This document shows positions 6,099-11,877 of a DNA stretch of 11,877 nt, one piece after another. The DNA is taken from assembly GCA_937967765.1 (NCBI GenBank), contig CALCML010000224.1, positions 1-11,877 of the forward strand. The letters run 5' to 3'. Source of the stretch: an uncultured Carnobacterium sp. Its GTDB lineage: Bacteria > Bacillota > Bacilli > Lactobacillales > Aerococcaceae. The position numbers and the translations under genes were made by a program. Numbering within the stretch: position 1 is the stretch's first letter; each line of letters starts with the position of its first letter. The notes below the pieces were generated by a model. That model made no database searches and had not been told where the DNA came from. It saw only the letters and a list, made by a program, of their open reading frames with translations.

Positions 6099-7307
6099 AT
6101 GGATACAGCAGTCTTAAAACAGAAAATTATCGCTAAAAGTAAAGAGCTTGGCATCGATAAGATTGGTTTTGCTTCTGCCGAGCCGTTTACGCACTTAGAA
6201 GAGAGCATGCGTCGTTCCAAAGAACTCGGTCATACGACAGGGTTTGAGCATCCAGTGCTAGAAGAGCGTATTTATCCTGAGAAAATCTTCGATACTCCAA
6301 AAACGATTATTTCCATCGCGCTGGCATATCCGACACTTCCGAAGAATAAGCCGGAACGTGTGAAGGGAGAGCGTCGCGGGGCCTTTGCGAGGGCTTCGTG
6401 GGGGGAGGATTATCACTTTATTCTCTCAAGACGCATGGAAGCACTGATTCATTACATCAAAGAAGAAGTTCAAGACGAAGATTCTCGCTTTAAGCCAATG
6501 GTCGACACAGGCGAATTAATCGATGTCCGCGTAGCTGAGCGTGCGGGGATTGGCTTTGTCGGCAAAAATGGACTTCTCATTACGAAGGAATTTGGCTCGT
6601 ATGTCTACTTAGGCGAGCTGATTACGAATATCGAGTTTCCAACCGATGAAATGGTGGACTACGGGTGCGGCGATTGTACGCGCTGTGTGGATTTCTGTCC
6701 AACCGGTGCGCTTCTGGGCGATGGACGTATGAATGCCATGCGCTGCTTGTCGTATCAGACGCAGACGAAAGGCTTTATGCCGCAAGAGTTTCGTAAAAAA
6801 ATCGGTCATGTAATTTACGGCTGTGATATTTGCCAGCAAGTGTGTCCGTATAATAAGGGGAAAGATTTCCACTTGCATCCTGAAATGGAGCCATACGTTG
6901 AGGAGACGCATCCGCTATTGAAGCCGCTCGTGACGATTTCGAACAAGGAATTCAAGGAGCGCTTTGGCAAAATGGCTGGATCGTGGCGTGGGAAGAAGCC
7001 GTTGCAACGAAATGCGATTATCGCACTGGCGAACTACCGCGATAAAACGGCGGTGCCACTGCTGCTTCGTGTCATGAAAGAAGATATGCGTCCTGTGATG
7101 AAGGGGACCGCTGCATGGGCCGTTGCAGAAATCGTGAATGAATCTAACCAAGAGATGATCGATTATTTTAACGAGCAAAAAGCAGCAGCGACCAAGAAAC
7201 TCGCTTCGCTCGAAAACCCATCGAAGGAAGATATCGAGTTAGTGGAAGAATTAGATAAAGCAATTGTAGTTTTACAAGAAAAATATAGAGAAGAGGCAAC
7301 CAAATGA
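6099..7307 (+). CDS. queG: Epoxyqueuosine reductase QueG
   Basis: QueG carries out the last step of queuosine synthesis, reducing epoxyqueuosine to queuosine at position 34 of tRNAs with GUN anticodons (Tyr, His, Asn, Asp) with cobalamin and two [4Fe-4S] clusters in the cytosol. The 402-residue protein has the family core [23 protein letters not shown], with D136 at the place of the proposed catalytic acid. The cluster cysteines are [16 protein letters not shown] (C190, C193, C196, C200) and [12 protein letters not shown] (C242, C245, C249). The C-terminal part (about 300-345) looks like a HEAT-type repeat, as in Bacillus relatives, and ends in a charged helix. The start at 6099 has AGGAGG six bases upstream. 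An in-frame ATG at 6045 lies within the promoter region and has no binding site. The stop overlaps the trmL start. Confidence 0.96.
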   Translation: MDTAVLKQKIIAKSKELGIDKIGFASAEPFTHLEESMRRSKELGHTTGFEHPVLEERIYPEKIFDTPKTIISIALAYPTLPKNKPERVKGERRGAFARASWGEDYHFILSRRMEALIHYIKEEVQDEDSRFKPMVDTGELIDVRVAERAGIGFVGKNGLLITKEFGSYVYLGELITNIEFPTDEMVDYGCGDCTRCVDFCPTGALLGDGRMNAMRCLSYQTQTKGFMPQEFRKKIGHVIYGCDICQQVCPYNKGKDFHLHPEMEPYVEETHPLLKPLVTISNKEFKERFGKMAGSWRGKKPLQRNAIIALANYRDKTAVPLLLRVMKEDMRPVMKGTAAWAVAEIVNESNQEMIDYFNEQKAAATKKLASLENPSKEDIELVEELDKAIVVLQEKYREEATK

Positions 7308-7813
7308 CGGTAAATCATATCGTATTATTTGAACCACAAATCCCAGCCAATACTGGAAATATCGCAAGAACATGTGCGGCGACGAATTCGCCACTGCATC
7401 TGATTGAACCGCTTGGATTCTCGACAGATGATAAGCACTTAAAACGCGCGGGGCTCGATTATTGGCATGATGTCGATATTACGTATCACAAATCCCTTGA
7501 AGCGTTCCTAGAGTATTTAGGAGAACGTCCATTATATTTAATTACAAAATTCGCCAACCATACGTATGATGAGGTGGATTTAGCCCGCGATGAGGAGCAA
7601 TTCTTCATGTTCGGGAAAGAAACAACCGGTCTTCCTGAAGAATTTATGCGCGCGAACGAAGAGAAATGCTTGCGTCTTCCGATGAACGATACGCATGTGC
7701 GCTCATTGAATTTATCGAATACGGCAGCGATTGTCGTATACGAAGCGCTTCGCCAACAACGTTTTGCAGGGCTTGAACTCGTGCATACGTATGACCATGA
7801 CAAATTGAAGTAG
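7304..7813 (+). CDS. trmL: tRNA (cytidine/uridine-34-2'-O)-methyltransferase TrmL
   Basis: TrmL is a SPOUT-class enzyme that uses S-adenosylmethionine to methylate the ribose of the wobble base in tRNA-Leu isoacceptors; the Bacillus name is CspR. The 169-residue length is typical. Visible motifs are the N-terminal [15 protein letters not shown] (residues 10-24), the middle FGKETTGLP (103-111) and the C-terminal LRLPM and [19 protein letters not shown] (133-151), which together make the trefoil-knot cofactor site. The ATG overlaps the queG stop (ATGA), so translation is probably coupled. Both neighbours in this operon act on position 34 of tRNA. The stop codon is part of the binding site of the next small gene. 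Confidence 0.95.
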   Translation: MTVNHIVLFEPQIPANTGNIARTCAATNSPLHLIEPLGFSTDDKHLKRAGLDYWHDVDITYHKSLEAFLEYLGERPLYLITKFANHTYDEVDLARDEEQFFMFGKETTGLPEEFMRANEEKCLRLPMNDTHVRSLNLSNTAAIVVYEALRQQRFAGLELVHTYDHDKLK

Positions 7814-7822
7814 GTGACCAAT

Positions 7823-7978
7823 ATGAATCAAAAATTATATCAATGTATTGTGTACGCCATTTGTGCGATTGCCTTTGTGATTTTAGCGGTCGTTTCGAAG
7901 CCACTCTATGGAATCGTTGCAGTATTATTTGCCATTTCTTCAGTGGTCAATGGGATTCGTTATTTTAAAGAGAAGTAA
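7823..7978 (+). CDS. Small two-helix membrane protein
   Basis: A 51-codon frame (MNQKLYQCIVYAICAIAFVI... ending NGIRYFKEK) starts nine bases after the trmL stop. AGGTGA (7812-7817), overlapping that stop codon, sits at a good distance from its ATG. Residues ~8-25 (YQC to VVS) and ~28-46 (LYGIVAVLFAISSVVNGI) are two hydrophobic stretches joined by a SKP turn, and the C-terminus is basic. This gives a likely small hairpin integral membrane protein, probably with the lysine-rich end in the cytoplasm. Position and spacing make it the third gene of the queG-trmL operon. No terminator follows it before the argS leader. I do not recognise the family, and no function can be inferred from the sequence. 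Confidence 0.75.
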   Translation: MNQKLYQCIVYAICAIAFVILAVVSKPLYGIVAVLFAISSVVNGIRYFKEK

Positions 7979-7980
7979 AA

Positions 7981-8009
7981 TTGCAAAATCGCGCTAGTTA
8001 TGATACAGT
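7981..8009 (+). promoter_or_regulatory. Probable argS promoter
   Basis: TTGCAA (7981-7986) followed after 17 bases by TACAGT (8004-8009) is the best-spaced pair. TATGAT at 7999-8004 is a better -10 but only 12 bases from that -35. Either would start the transcript just before T-box Stem I. Confidence 0.45.
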
Positions 8010-8011
8010 GG

Positions 8012-8252
8012 ATGACAGTTAAATAGCAAAATTGATGAAAAAGAGAGTAGTTTTTAACCGAATGTATTAGCGAGTTGGAAGGGTGAAAGCCAACCATTCA
8101 TTAAAAATGAACCGCACTTTTGAAATGATTATTTGAAATGTAGGATAATCCGGATTCGCCGTTACCGAGTAAAGTGGCTCAATTTGAGCAAGCAGAGTGG
8201 TACCACGGGAATTCTCGTCTCTATATGACTGTCGTCGTATAGGGATTTTTTT
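8012..8252 (+). ncRNA. T-box leader of argS, specifier CGC (Arg)
   Basis: This leader senses uncharged tRNA-Arg. Stem I shows an AGTA motif (8046-8049), a TTTTTAA/TTAAAAA helix (8051-8057 with 8101-8107), GAATG/CATTC, and a GTTGG/CCAAC terminal hairpin (8074-8078 with 8090-8094). The specifier is CGC at 8113-8115 in GAACCGCACTT, an arginine codon. A small hairpin (GCTCA-ATT-TGAGC, 8177-8189) precedes the T-box GAGTGGTACCACGGG (8195-8209). The antiterminator pairs ACGGG with CTCGT (8214-8218). The competing terminator has a 12-base-pair stem (8218-8229 with 8234-8245) and seven T residues. The predicted outcome is read-through into argS when tRNA-Arg is uncharged. Confidence 0.92.
8218..8252 (+). 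terminator. T-box controlled terminator of argS
   Basis: Its arms at 8218-8229 and 8234-8245 pair over 12 bases around a TGTC loop, with G-U wobbles, and are followed by TTTTTTT at 8246-8252. It overlaps the 3' arm of the antiterminator by one base. Confidence 0.88.
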
Positions 8253-8299
8253 GTGCAAATGGATATCCGAGTAGAAAACCAAAGAAAAGGAGAATAAAG

Positions 8300-9991
8300 A
8301 TGAATTATAAGAAAATTGTTGCAGAACAAATCGCAAAAACAGTCGGCGAGCATTTAAGCGTTGATGAAATCGTATCAATGATTGAAGTGCCTAAATATGC
8401 AAACCAAGGGGACCTCGCTTTCCCTGCATTTACACTTGCAAAAGTATTACGTAAAGCACCACAAGCTATCGCGACAGAAATCGTGGAAGCCGTAAGCGAT
8501 AAGCATATCGAACGCGCAGAAGCAATGGGACCATACGCGAACTTCTTCTTAGAACGTAGCGCTTTTGCTGATGAAGTCTTAAAAGAAGTCTTAGAACTTG
8601 GCGAGCATTACGGTGACTGGGATTACGGTCAAGGACGTAAAGTCGTGATCGATATGTCTTCACCTAACATCGCGAAGCCAATGTCAATGGGACATTTACG
8701 TTCAACAGTAATCGGGAACGCGATTGCGAACCTAGAGAAAAAAGTGGGCTATGAGCCAATTCGTATCAACCACTTAGGAGACTGGGGAACACAATTCGGG
8801 AAATTGATCGAAGCGTACAAATTATGGGGAAGCGAAGAGCTTGTAAAAGCAGATCCAATCGCAGAACTCATTAAATTATACGTTCGTTTCCACGAAGAAG
8901 CAGAACTAGACCCAACATTAGATGACAAAGGCCGTGCATGGTTCAAGAAACTAGAAGATGGAGACCCAGAAGCGGTTCGTCTATGGGAATGGTTCAGAAG
9001 CGAATCGTTGAAAGAATTCAACCGCGTGTATGACTTACTAGGCGTGACTTTTGATTCTTACAACGGTGAAGCGTTCTATAACGACAAGATGGACGTTGTG
9101 GTCGACATGCTTGAAGACGCGAACTTACTAAAAGTGGATAACGGTGCTACCATCGTAGACCTTGAGAAATATGATTTACCACCAGCATTAATTAAAAAAT
9201 CAGACGGCGCAACACTATACATGACACGTGACTTAGCAGCCGCAAACTACCGTAAGAATACTTACGATTTCGCGAAATGTATTTACGTGGTAGGGATGGA
9301 ACAATCAAACCACTTCAAACAATTAAAAGCAGTCTTAAAAGAATTAAACTTACCTTGGTCTGAAGATATCGTGCATATTCCATTCGGACTAATCACATTA
9401 AACGGTAAGAAATTATCGACACGTAAAGGAAAAATCATCCTTCTTGAAGGCGTGTTAAAAGAAGCGACAGAACTTGCTTTGAAACAAATCGAAGCAAAAA
9501 ATCCATCGCTTGAAAACAAAGAAGCTGTAGCACACGCTGTTGGGGTGGGTGCGGTTATTTTCCACGACTTGAAGAACGACCGTACAAACAACTTCGACTT
9601 CGCACTGGAAGAAGTGGTGCAATTTGAAGGAGAAACAGGTCCATACGTGCAATATACACACGCTCGTGCGATGAGTATTTTACGTAAAGCAAACCATACT
9701 GTGGATATGGCAGCAGCATTTTCATTAACAGACGATGATGCGTGGGAAGTATTGAAACTCATCGAAAACTATCCAAACGTTGTGCGTTTTGCTGAAGAAA
9801 AATGCGAACCATCAGCGATTGCGAAATTCGTTATCAACTTAGCACAAGCGTTCAATAAATATTACGCACATACAAAAGTACTTGTTGAAGATGAAGCCTT
9901 CAACAGCCGTATCGCTTTAGTACAAACAACAGCAAGCATCCTAAAACAAGGCTTAGCGCTTCTTGGCGTAGCTGCTCCAGATGAAATGTAG
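8300..9991 (+). CDS. argS: Arginine--tRNA ligase (ArgRS)
   Basis: ArgRS joins arginine to tRNA-Arg using ATP; it is a cytosolic class I synthetase that needs tRNA bound for amino-acid activation. The 563 residues match the usual length in Lactobacillales. The N-terminal ~100 residues are the family's additional domain. The HIGH-type signature is the variant MSMGHLRS (128-135), preceded by SSPNIAKP. The KMSKS position is occupied by KLSTRKG (371-377). [15 protein letters not shown] (442-456) introduces the DALR-type helical anticodon-binding domain that runs to the end. AAAGGAG lies about eight bases before the ATG. Expression is controlled by the T-box leader just upstream. No terminator follows; the tyrS promoter starts four bases after the stop. 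Confidence 0.97.
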   Translation: MNYKKIVAEQIAKTVGEHLSVDEIVSMIEVPKYANQGDLAFPAFTLAKVLRKAPQAIATEIVEAVSDKHIERAEAMGPYANFFLERSAFADEVLKEVLELGEHYGDWDYGQGRKVVIDMSSPNIAKPMSMGHLRSTVIGNAIANLEKKVGYEPIRINHLGDWGTQFGKLIEAYKLWGSEELVKADPIAELIKLYVRFHEEAELDPTLDDKGRAWFKKLEDGDPEAVRLWEWFRSESLKEFNRVYDLLGVTFDSYNGEAFYNDKMDVVVDMLEDANLLKVDNGATIVDLEKYDLPPALIKKSDGATLYMTRDLAAANYRKNTYDFAKCIYVVGMEQSNHFKQLKAVLKELNLPWSEDIVHIPFGLITLNGKKLSTRKGKIILLEGVLKEATELALKQIEAKNPSLENKEAVAHAVGVGAVIFHDLKNDRTNNFDFALEEVVQFEGETGPYVQYTHARAMSILRKANHTVDMAAAFSLTDDDAWEVLKLIENYPNVVRFAEEKCEPSAIAKFVINLAQAFNKYYAHTKVLVEDEAFNSRIALVQTTASILKQGLALLGVAAPDEM

Positions 9992-9994
9992 TCA

Positions 9995-10023
9995 TTGACA
10001 TCAAGTAGGATAAGCCGTATACT
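9995..10023 (+). promoter_or_regulatory. Strong sigma-A promoter of tyrS
   Basis: A perfect TTGACA (9995-10000) and TATACT (10018-10023) are separated by 17 bases. The element begins three bases after the argS stop codon and predicts a transcript start near 10030, just upstream of T-box Stem I. Confidence 0.88.
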
Positions 10024-10029
10024 AAATGC

Positions 10030-10262
10030 ACATATAGAAGCAATGAACAAGCGCAGTAGTGGTTGTCCACGGGAGAAAGAAGAGAATTGTCGGTCGGTGC
10101 AAGACAATCCCCCACATCCGCGAAGTACACTTGGGAGCAATCCGTCAGGACGTCTCATCCGCGATAAGGATGCTCGAGTGGATGATGCCTCGCATCGTCA
10201 ACAAGGGTGGTAACACGGTGAAAATCGTCCCTAATAGTCTTTTTGGCTATTAGGGATTTTTT
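10030..10262 (+). ncRNA. T-box leader of tyrS, specifier TAC (Tyr)
   Basis: This leader senses uncharged tRNA-Tyr. Stem I begins with CAAG (10048-10051), pairing with CTTG (10130-10133), and has an AGTA motif (10055-10058). Its distal hairpin pairs ATTGTC with GACAAT around a GGTCGGTG-type loop. The specifier TAC lies at 10126-10128 in GAAGTACAC, the standard tyrosine context. A second hairpin (GATG..CGAG with CTCG..CATC near 10168-10198) precedes the T-box AAGGGTGGTAACACGG (10203-10218). The antiterminator pairs ACGGT with ATCGT (10224-10228). It competes with the terminator at 10228-10262. Read-through into tyrS is expected when tRNA-Tyr is uncharged. Confidence 0.95.
10228..10262 (+). terminator. 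T-box controlled terminator of tyrS
   Basis: TCCCTAATAG (10228-10237) pairs perfectly with CTATTAGGGA (10247-10256) and is followed by six T residues. It shares its first base with the antiterminator. Confidence 0.92.
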
Positions 10263-10290
10263 ATTTACAAGAAAGAAGGGAAGAAACAAG

Positions 10291-11556
10291 ATGAACATTA
10301 TCGATGATTTAGAATGGCGCGGCGCCATCAACCAAATGACAGATGAAGAAGGCTTACGTGCCTTAACAAACGAAAAGGCTGTATCACTCTACTGTGGGGT
10401 TGACCCAACTGGAGACAGCATGCACATTGGACACTTAATTCCATTTATGATTCTTCGTCGGTTCCAATTAGCAGGACATAAACCAGTCATCTTGATTGGT
10501 GGAGCGACAGGTTCTATCGGGGATCCAAGTGGTCGTACAAGCGAACGTGTGCTTCAATCAATGGAGCAAGTTCAACACAATGTAGAAAAATTAACAGCGC
10601 AAATGAAGAAATTATTCTTCACAACAGATGAAGACCAAGCGACATTACGCCTTGTAAACAACTACGATTGGACAAAAGATTTATCATTATTAGACTTCTT
10701 GCGTGACTACGGGAAGCATTTCAACTTAAACACAATGCTTGCGAAAGACGTTGTCGCAAGCCGTCTAGAAGTGGGAATTTCATTTACAGAATTCTCATAC
10801 CAAATCCTACAATCAATGGACTTCTTGCATTTATTCAAGACAGAAGACGTGCAAGTTCAAATCGGTGGTGCGGACCAATGGGGGAACATCACTTCAGGGC
10901 TTGAGTTAATCCGTAAAGTAGAAGGCGCAGAGTCTCGTGCGTACGGTTTAACAATTCCATTGATGTTAAAATCAGACGGTACAAAATTCGGAAAATCAGC
11001 TGGTGGCGCTGTATGGCTTGACCCTGAAAAGACAACTCCATACGAATTCTACCAATTCTGGTTAAACCAAGATGACCGCGACGTGATTAAATACATCAAG
11101 TACTTCACATTCCTAGACCGCGAAGAAATCGAAGCGCTCGAAGAAAAAGTGGCGACAGAACCTCACAAACGTGAAGCACAAATCCGCCTTGCTGAAGAAG
11201 TAACACGCTTCGTTCACGGCGAAAAAGCCTTAGAAGACGCGAAGAAAATTACAAACGCGCTCTTCACAGGGAACGTACAACAATTAACAGCCGACGAAAT
11301 CGAACAAGGCTTCAAAAACATGCCAACCTTCGAAAGTTCAAAAGAAAGCCAAAACTTAGCAACATGGCTTGTTGACCTTGGCATCGAACCATCAAGAAGA
11401 CAATCACGCGAAGACATTCAAAACGGCGCGATTTCAATCAACGGTGAAAAAGTAACCGACCTCGAATTCGAATGGACGAAAGAACAATCCTTCGAAGAAC
11501 GCTTCGTCATCGTCCGCCGCGGCAAGAAAAAATACTTCTTAGTGGTGTTGAAATAA
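10291..11556 (+). CDS. tyrS: Tyrosine--tRNA ligase (TyrRS)
   Basis: TyrRS charges tRNA-Tyr with tyrosine and is a dimeric class I synthetase of the cytosol. The 421-residue length is typical of bacterial TyrS. Motifs are LYCGVDPTGDSMHIGH (HIGH at 45-48), GATGSIGDPSGR (71-82), GGADQWGN (192-199) and the KMSKS variant KFGKS (232-236). The C-terminal ~70 residues hold an S4-type RNA-binding domain (SRRQSREDIQNGAISINGEKV). The start at 10291 is preceded by AAGGG. A longer in-frame start at 10243 lies inside the terminator stem of the T-box and is not credible. The stop is followed by a gene-free region full of inverted repeats. The enzyme's tRNA is also a substrate of the queuosine pathway completed by the upstream queG product. 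Confidence 0.97.
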   Translation: MNIIDDLEWRGAINQMTDEEGLRALTNEKAVSLYCGVDPTGDSMHIGHLIPFMILRRFQLAGHKPVILIGGATGSIGDPSGRTSERVLQSMEQVQHNVEKLTAQMKKLFFTTDEDQATLRLVNNYDWTKDLSLLDFLRDYGKHFNLNTMLAKDVVASRLEVGISFTEFSYQILQSMDFLHLFKTEDVQVQIGGADQWGNITSGLELIRKVEGAESRAYGLTIPLMLKSDGTKFGKSAGGAVWLDPEKTTPYEFYQFWLNQDDRDVIKYIKYFTFLDREEIEALEEKVATEPHKREAQIRLAEEVTRFVHGEKALEDAKKITNALFTGNVQQLTADEIEQGFKNMPTFESSKESQNLATWLVDLGIEPSRRQSREDIQNGAISINGEKVTDLEFEWTKEQSFEERFVIVRRGKKKYFLVVLK

Positions 11557-11569
11557 AAGACTTATGGAT

Positions 11570-11734
11570 GATTCTTTTGAATCCTTGCGGATTTAATGAT
11601 CATCACTGTAACGTTGCACCGGCGCAAGCCTTGGTCTTGCGCCTTAAAAGCCTCAAAGAGGGAGTAAGACCAAAGACAAAACAGGACTCACAGTGTGAGT
11701 CCTGTTTGCTTTGTAGTCTTACCCCCGCAAGGAT
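11570..11734. repeat. Cluster of nested inverted repeats after tyrS
   Basis: Two overlapping small hairpins compete for the same bases: GATTC/GAATC (11570-11583) and AATCC/GGATT (11580-11593). They are followed by ATGATCAT (11596-11603), GGCGCAAG/CTTGCGCC (11621-11628 with 11636-11643), CCTC/GAGG (11651-11661) and the large hairpin described separately. ATCCTTGCGG (11581-11590) and CCGCAAGGAT (11725-11734) are exact inverted repeats enclosing the set. No reading frame here looks like a gene. Confidence 0.6.
11660..11725. terminator. Long hairpin, probable bidirectional terminator
   Basis: The arms pair as GGG/CCC, GTAAGAC/GTCTTAC (11664-11670 with 11716-11722), CAAAG/CTTTG (11671-11675 with 11709-11713) and a 14-base perfect arm (11679-11692 with 11694-11707). 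Its 21-base core is identical to that of the terminator after gene A. T-rich tracts on both strands (GTTTGCTTTG on +, GTTTTGTCTTTGG on -) are interrupted, so termination in either direction is plausible but not certain. Confidence 0.55.
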
Positions 11735-11739
11735 GATTA

Positions 11740-11774
11740 GGATTAAGCGAATCACGAGTGATGAAGCTTAATTC
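11740..11774. repeat. Inverted repeat GGATTAAGC / GCTTAATTC
   Basis: A nine-base-pair stem (11740-11748 with 11766-11774, one G-U pair) encloses a second small stem, ATCA/TGAT (11751-11754 with 11759-11762). AGTGATGA (11757-11764) is also the exact complement of TCATCACT at 11600-11607. No T-run follows, so this is not a clear terminator. Confidence 0.5.
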
Positions 11775-11877
11775 AATCAGCTACTGCGTCTAACTTTATA
11801 AAGTACTTTAAGTACGGATTATAAATCCTACGCCCTCTTAGCACAGTGGTTGAATGGAATGAGTTTCGCTGTAAACA
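11773..11877 (-). CDS. Possible C-terminal end of a convergent gene (partial)
   Basis: On the - strand the frame is open from the right window edge for 34 codons and ends at TGA (11773-11775). The visible end reads ...RGRRIYNPYLKYFIKLDAVAD. No family is recognised and no start is visible, so coding is unproven. Its placement, convergent with tyrS and with a long hairpin between them, is what a real gene end would show. The same bases on the + strand have a weak tRNA-like look. Confidence 0.22.
   Translation of the reverse strand, partial: CLQRNSFHSTTVLRGRRIYNPYLKYFIKLDAVAD
11793..11828. repeat. Three consecutive short palindromes
   Basis: ACTTTATAAAGT (11793-11804), GTACTT-T-AAGTAC (11803-11815) and GGATT-ATA-AATCC (11816-11828) follow each other with little or no gap. 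If the - strand frame at 11773-11877 is real, these would fall inside it. Confidence 0.5.

Noticed and set aside
10243..10290. Longer start for tyrS
   Set aside because: The extra codons fall in the T-box terminator stem and T-run, with no binding site in front; TyrRS proteins begin near the ATG at 10291.
11621..11643. GGCGCAAG/CTTGCGCC hairpin as the tyrS terminator
   Set aside because: The stem is strong, but no T-run follows on either strand, so it is listed only as part of the repeat cluster.
11472..11771. 99-codon + strand frame overlapping the end of tyrS
   Set aside because: Its first part overlaps the tyrS S4 domain in another frame, and the rest crosses the hairpin cluster. Its translation shows no protein-like pattern, and it has no binding site.
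11831..11877. tRNA-like opening (GCCCTCTTAGCACAGTGG ... GCTGTAAAC) at the right edge
   Set aside because: It has the feel of a tRNA 5' half with a CTGTAAA loop. However, the D stem (GCAC) finds no complement at the right place, the anticodon stem mispairs after one base, and the rest is outside the window. It cannot be called.
1..11877. CRISPR array, insertion sequence or prophage genes
   Set aside because: No regularly spaced direct repeats, transposase, integrase or phage-like gene could be found in any frame.

Overview
The window looks like the chromosome of a low-GC Gram-positive bacterium (Bacillota), most likely Lactobacillales. The grounds are the AT-rich composition, strong AGGAGG-type ribosome binding sites, a 563-residue ArgRS of the kind usual in streptococci and enterococci, the queG-trmL pairing, and T-box leaders in front of argS and tyrS. 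A genus such as Granulicatella is a guess, not something the sequence shows. All confident genes lie on the + strand.

Region 1 (1-5778) is a tandem array of four related genes, called A to D here; A is cut by the left window edge. B, C and D each start with the same short hydrophobic-then-basic tag (MGLFxFLFGKKK). It is followed by a beta-barrel segment resembling domain 2 of EF-Tu, a helical middle region with a conserved 'DxIYxVYS...EPxLF' block, and a C-terminal SseB-like domain (FIxPM ... FTDWxR ... VIN). The array has transcription punctuation: terminators after A, C and D, extended -10 promoters before B and before D, and B and C joined as one unit. D carries the leader type of B and the body type of C, so it looks like a recombined copy. 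The function is not known.

Region 2 (5779-6098) is a 320-base gap. It holds a sigma-A-like promoter and, about 55 bases on, a strong intrinsic terminator with no gene between them. This is a candidate small RNA or attenuator in front of queG.

Region 3 (6099-7978) is a compact operon. It contains queG (epoxyqueuosine reductase), trmL (tRNA wobble 2'-O-methyltransferase, start overlapping the queG stop) and an uncharacterised 51-residue two-helix membrane protein whose ribosome binding site overlaps the trmL stop. QueG and TrmL both act on tRNA position 34.

Region 4 (7981-11556) holds two aminoacyl-tRNA synthetase genes, argS and tyrS, each behind its own T-box antitermination leader. The specifier codons are CGC (Arg) and TAC (Tyr), as expected. 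The tyrS promoter lies directly after the argS stop codon.

Region 5 (11557-11877) has no convincing gene. It is dense with inverted repeats, including a hairpin of about 65 bases whose 21-base core also forms the terminator after gene A. A short open reading frame enters from the right edge on the - strand and may be the tail of a convergent gene.
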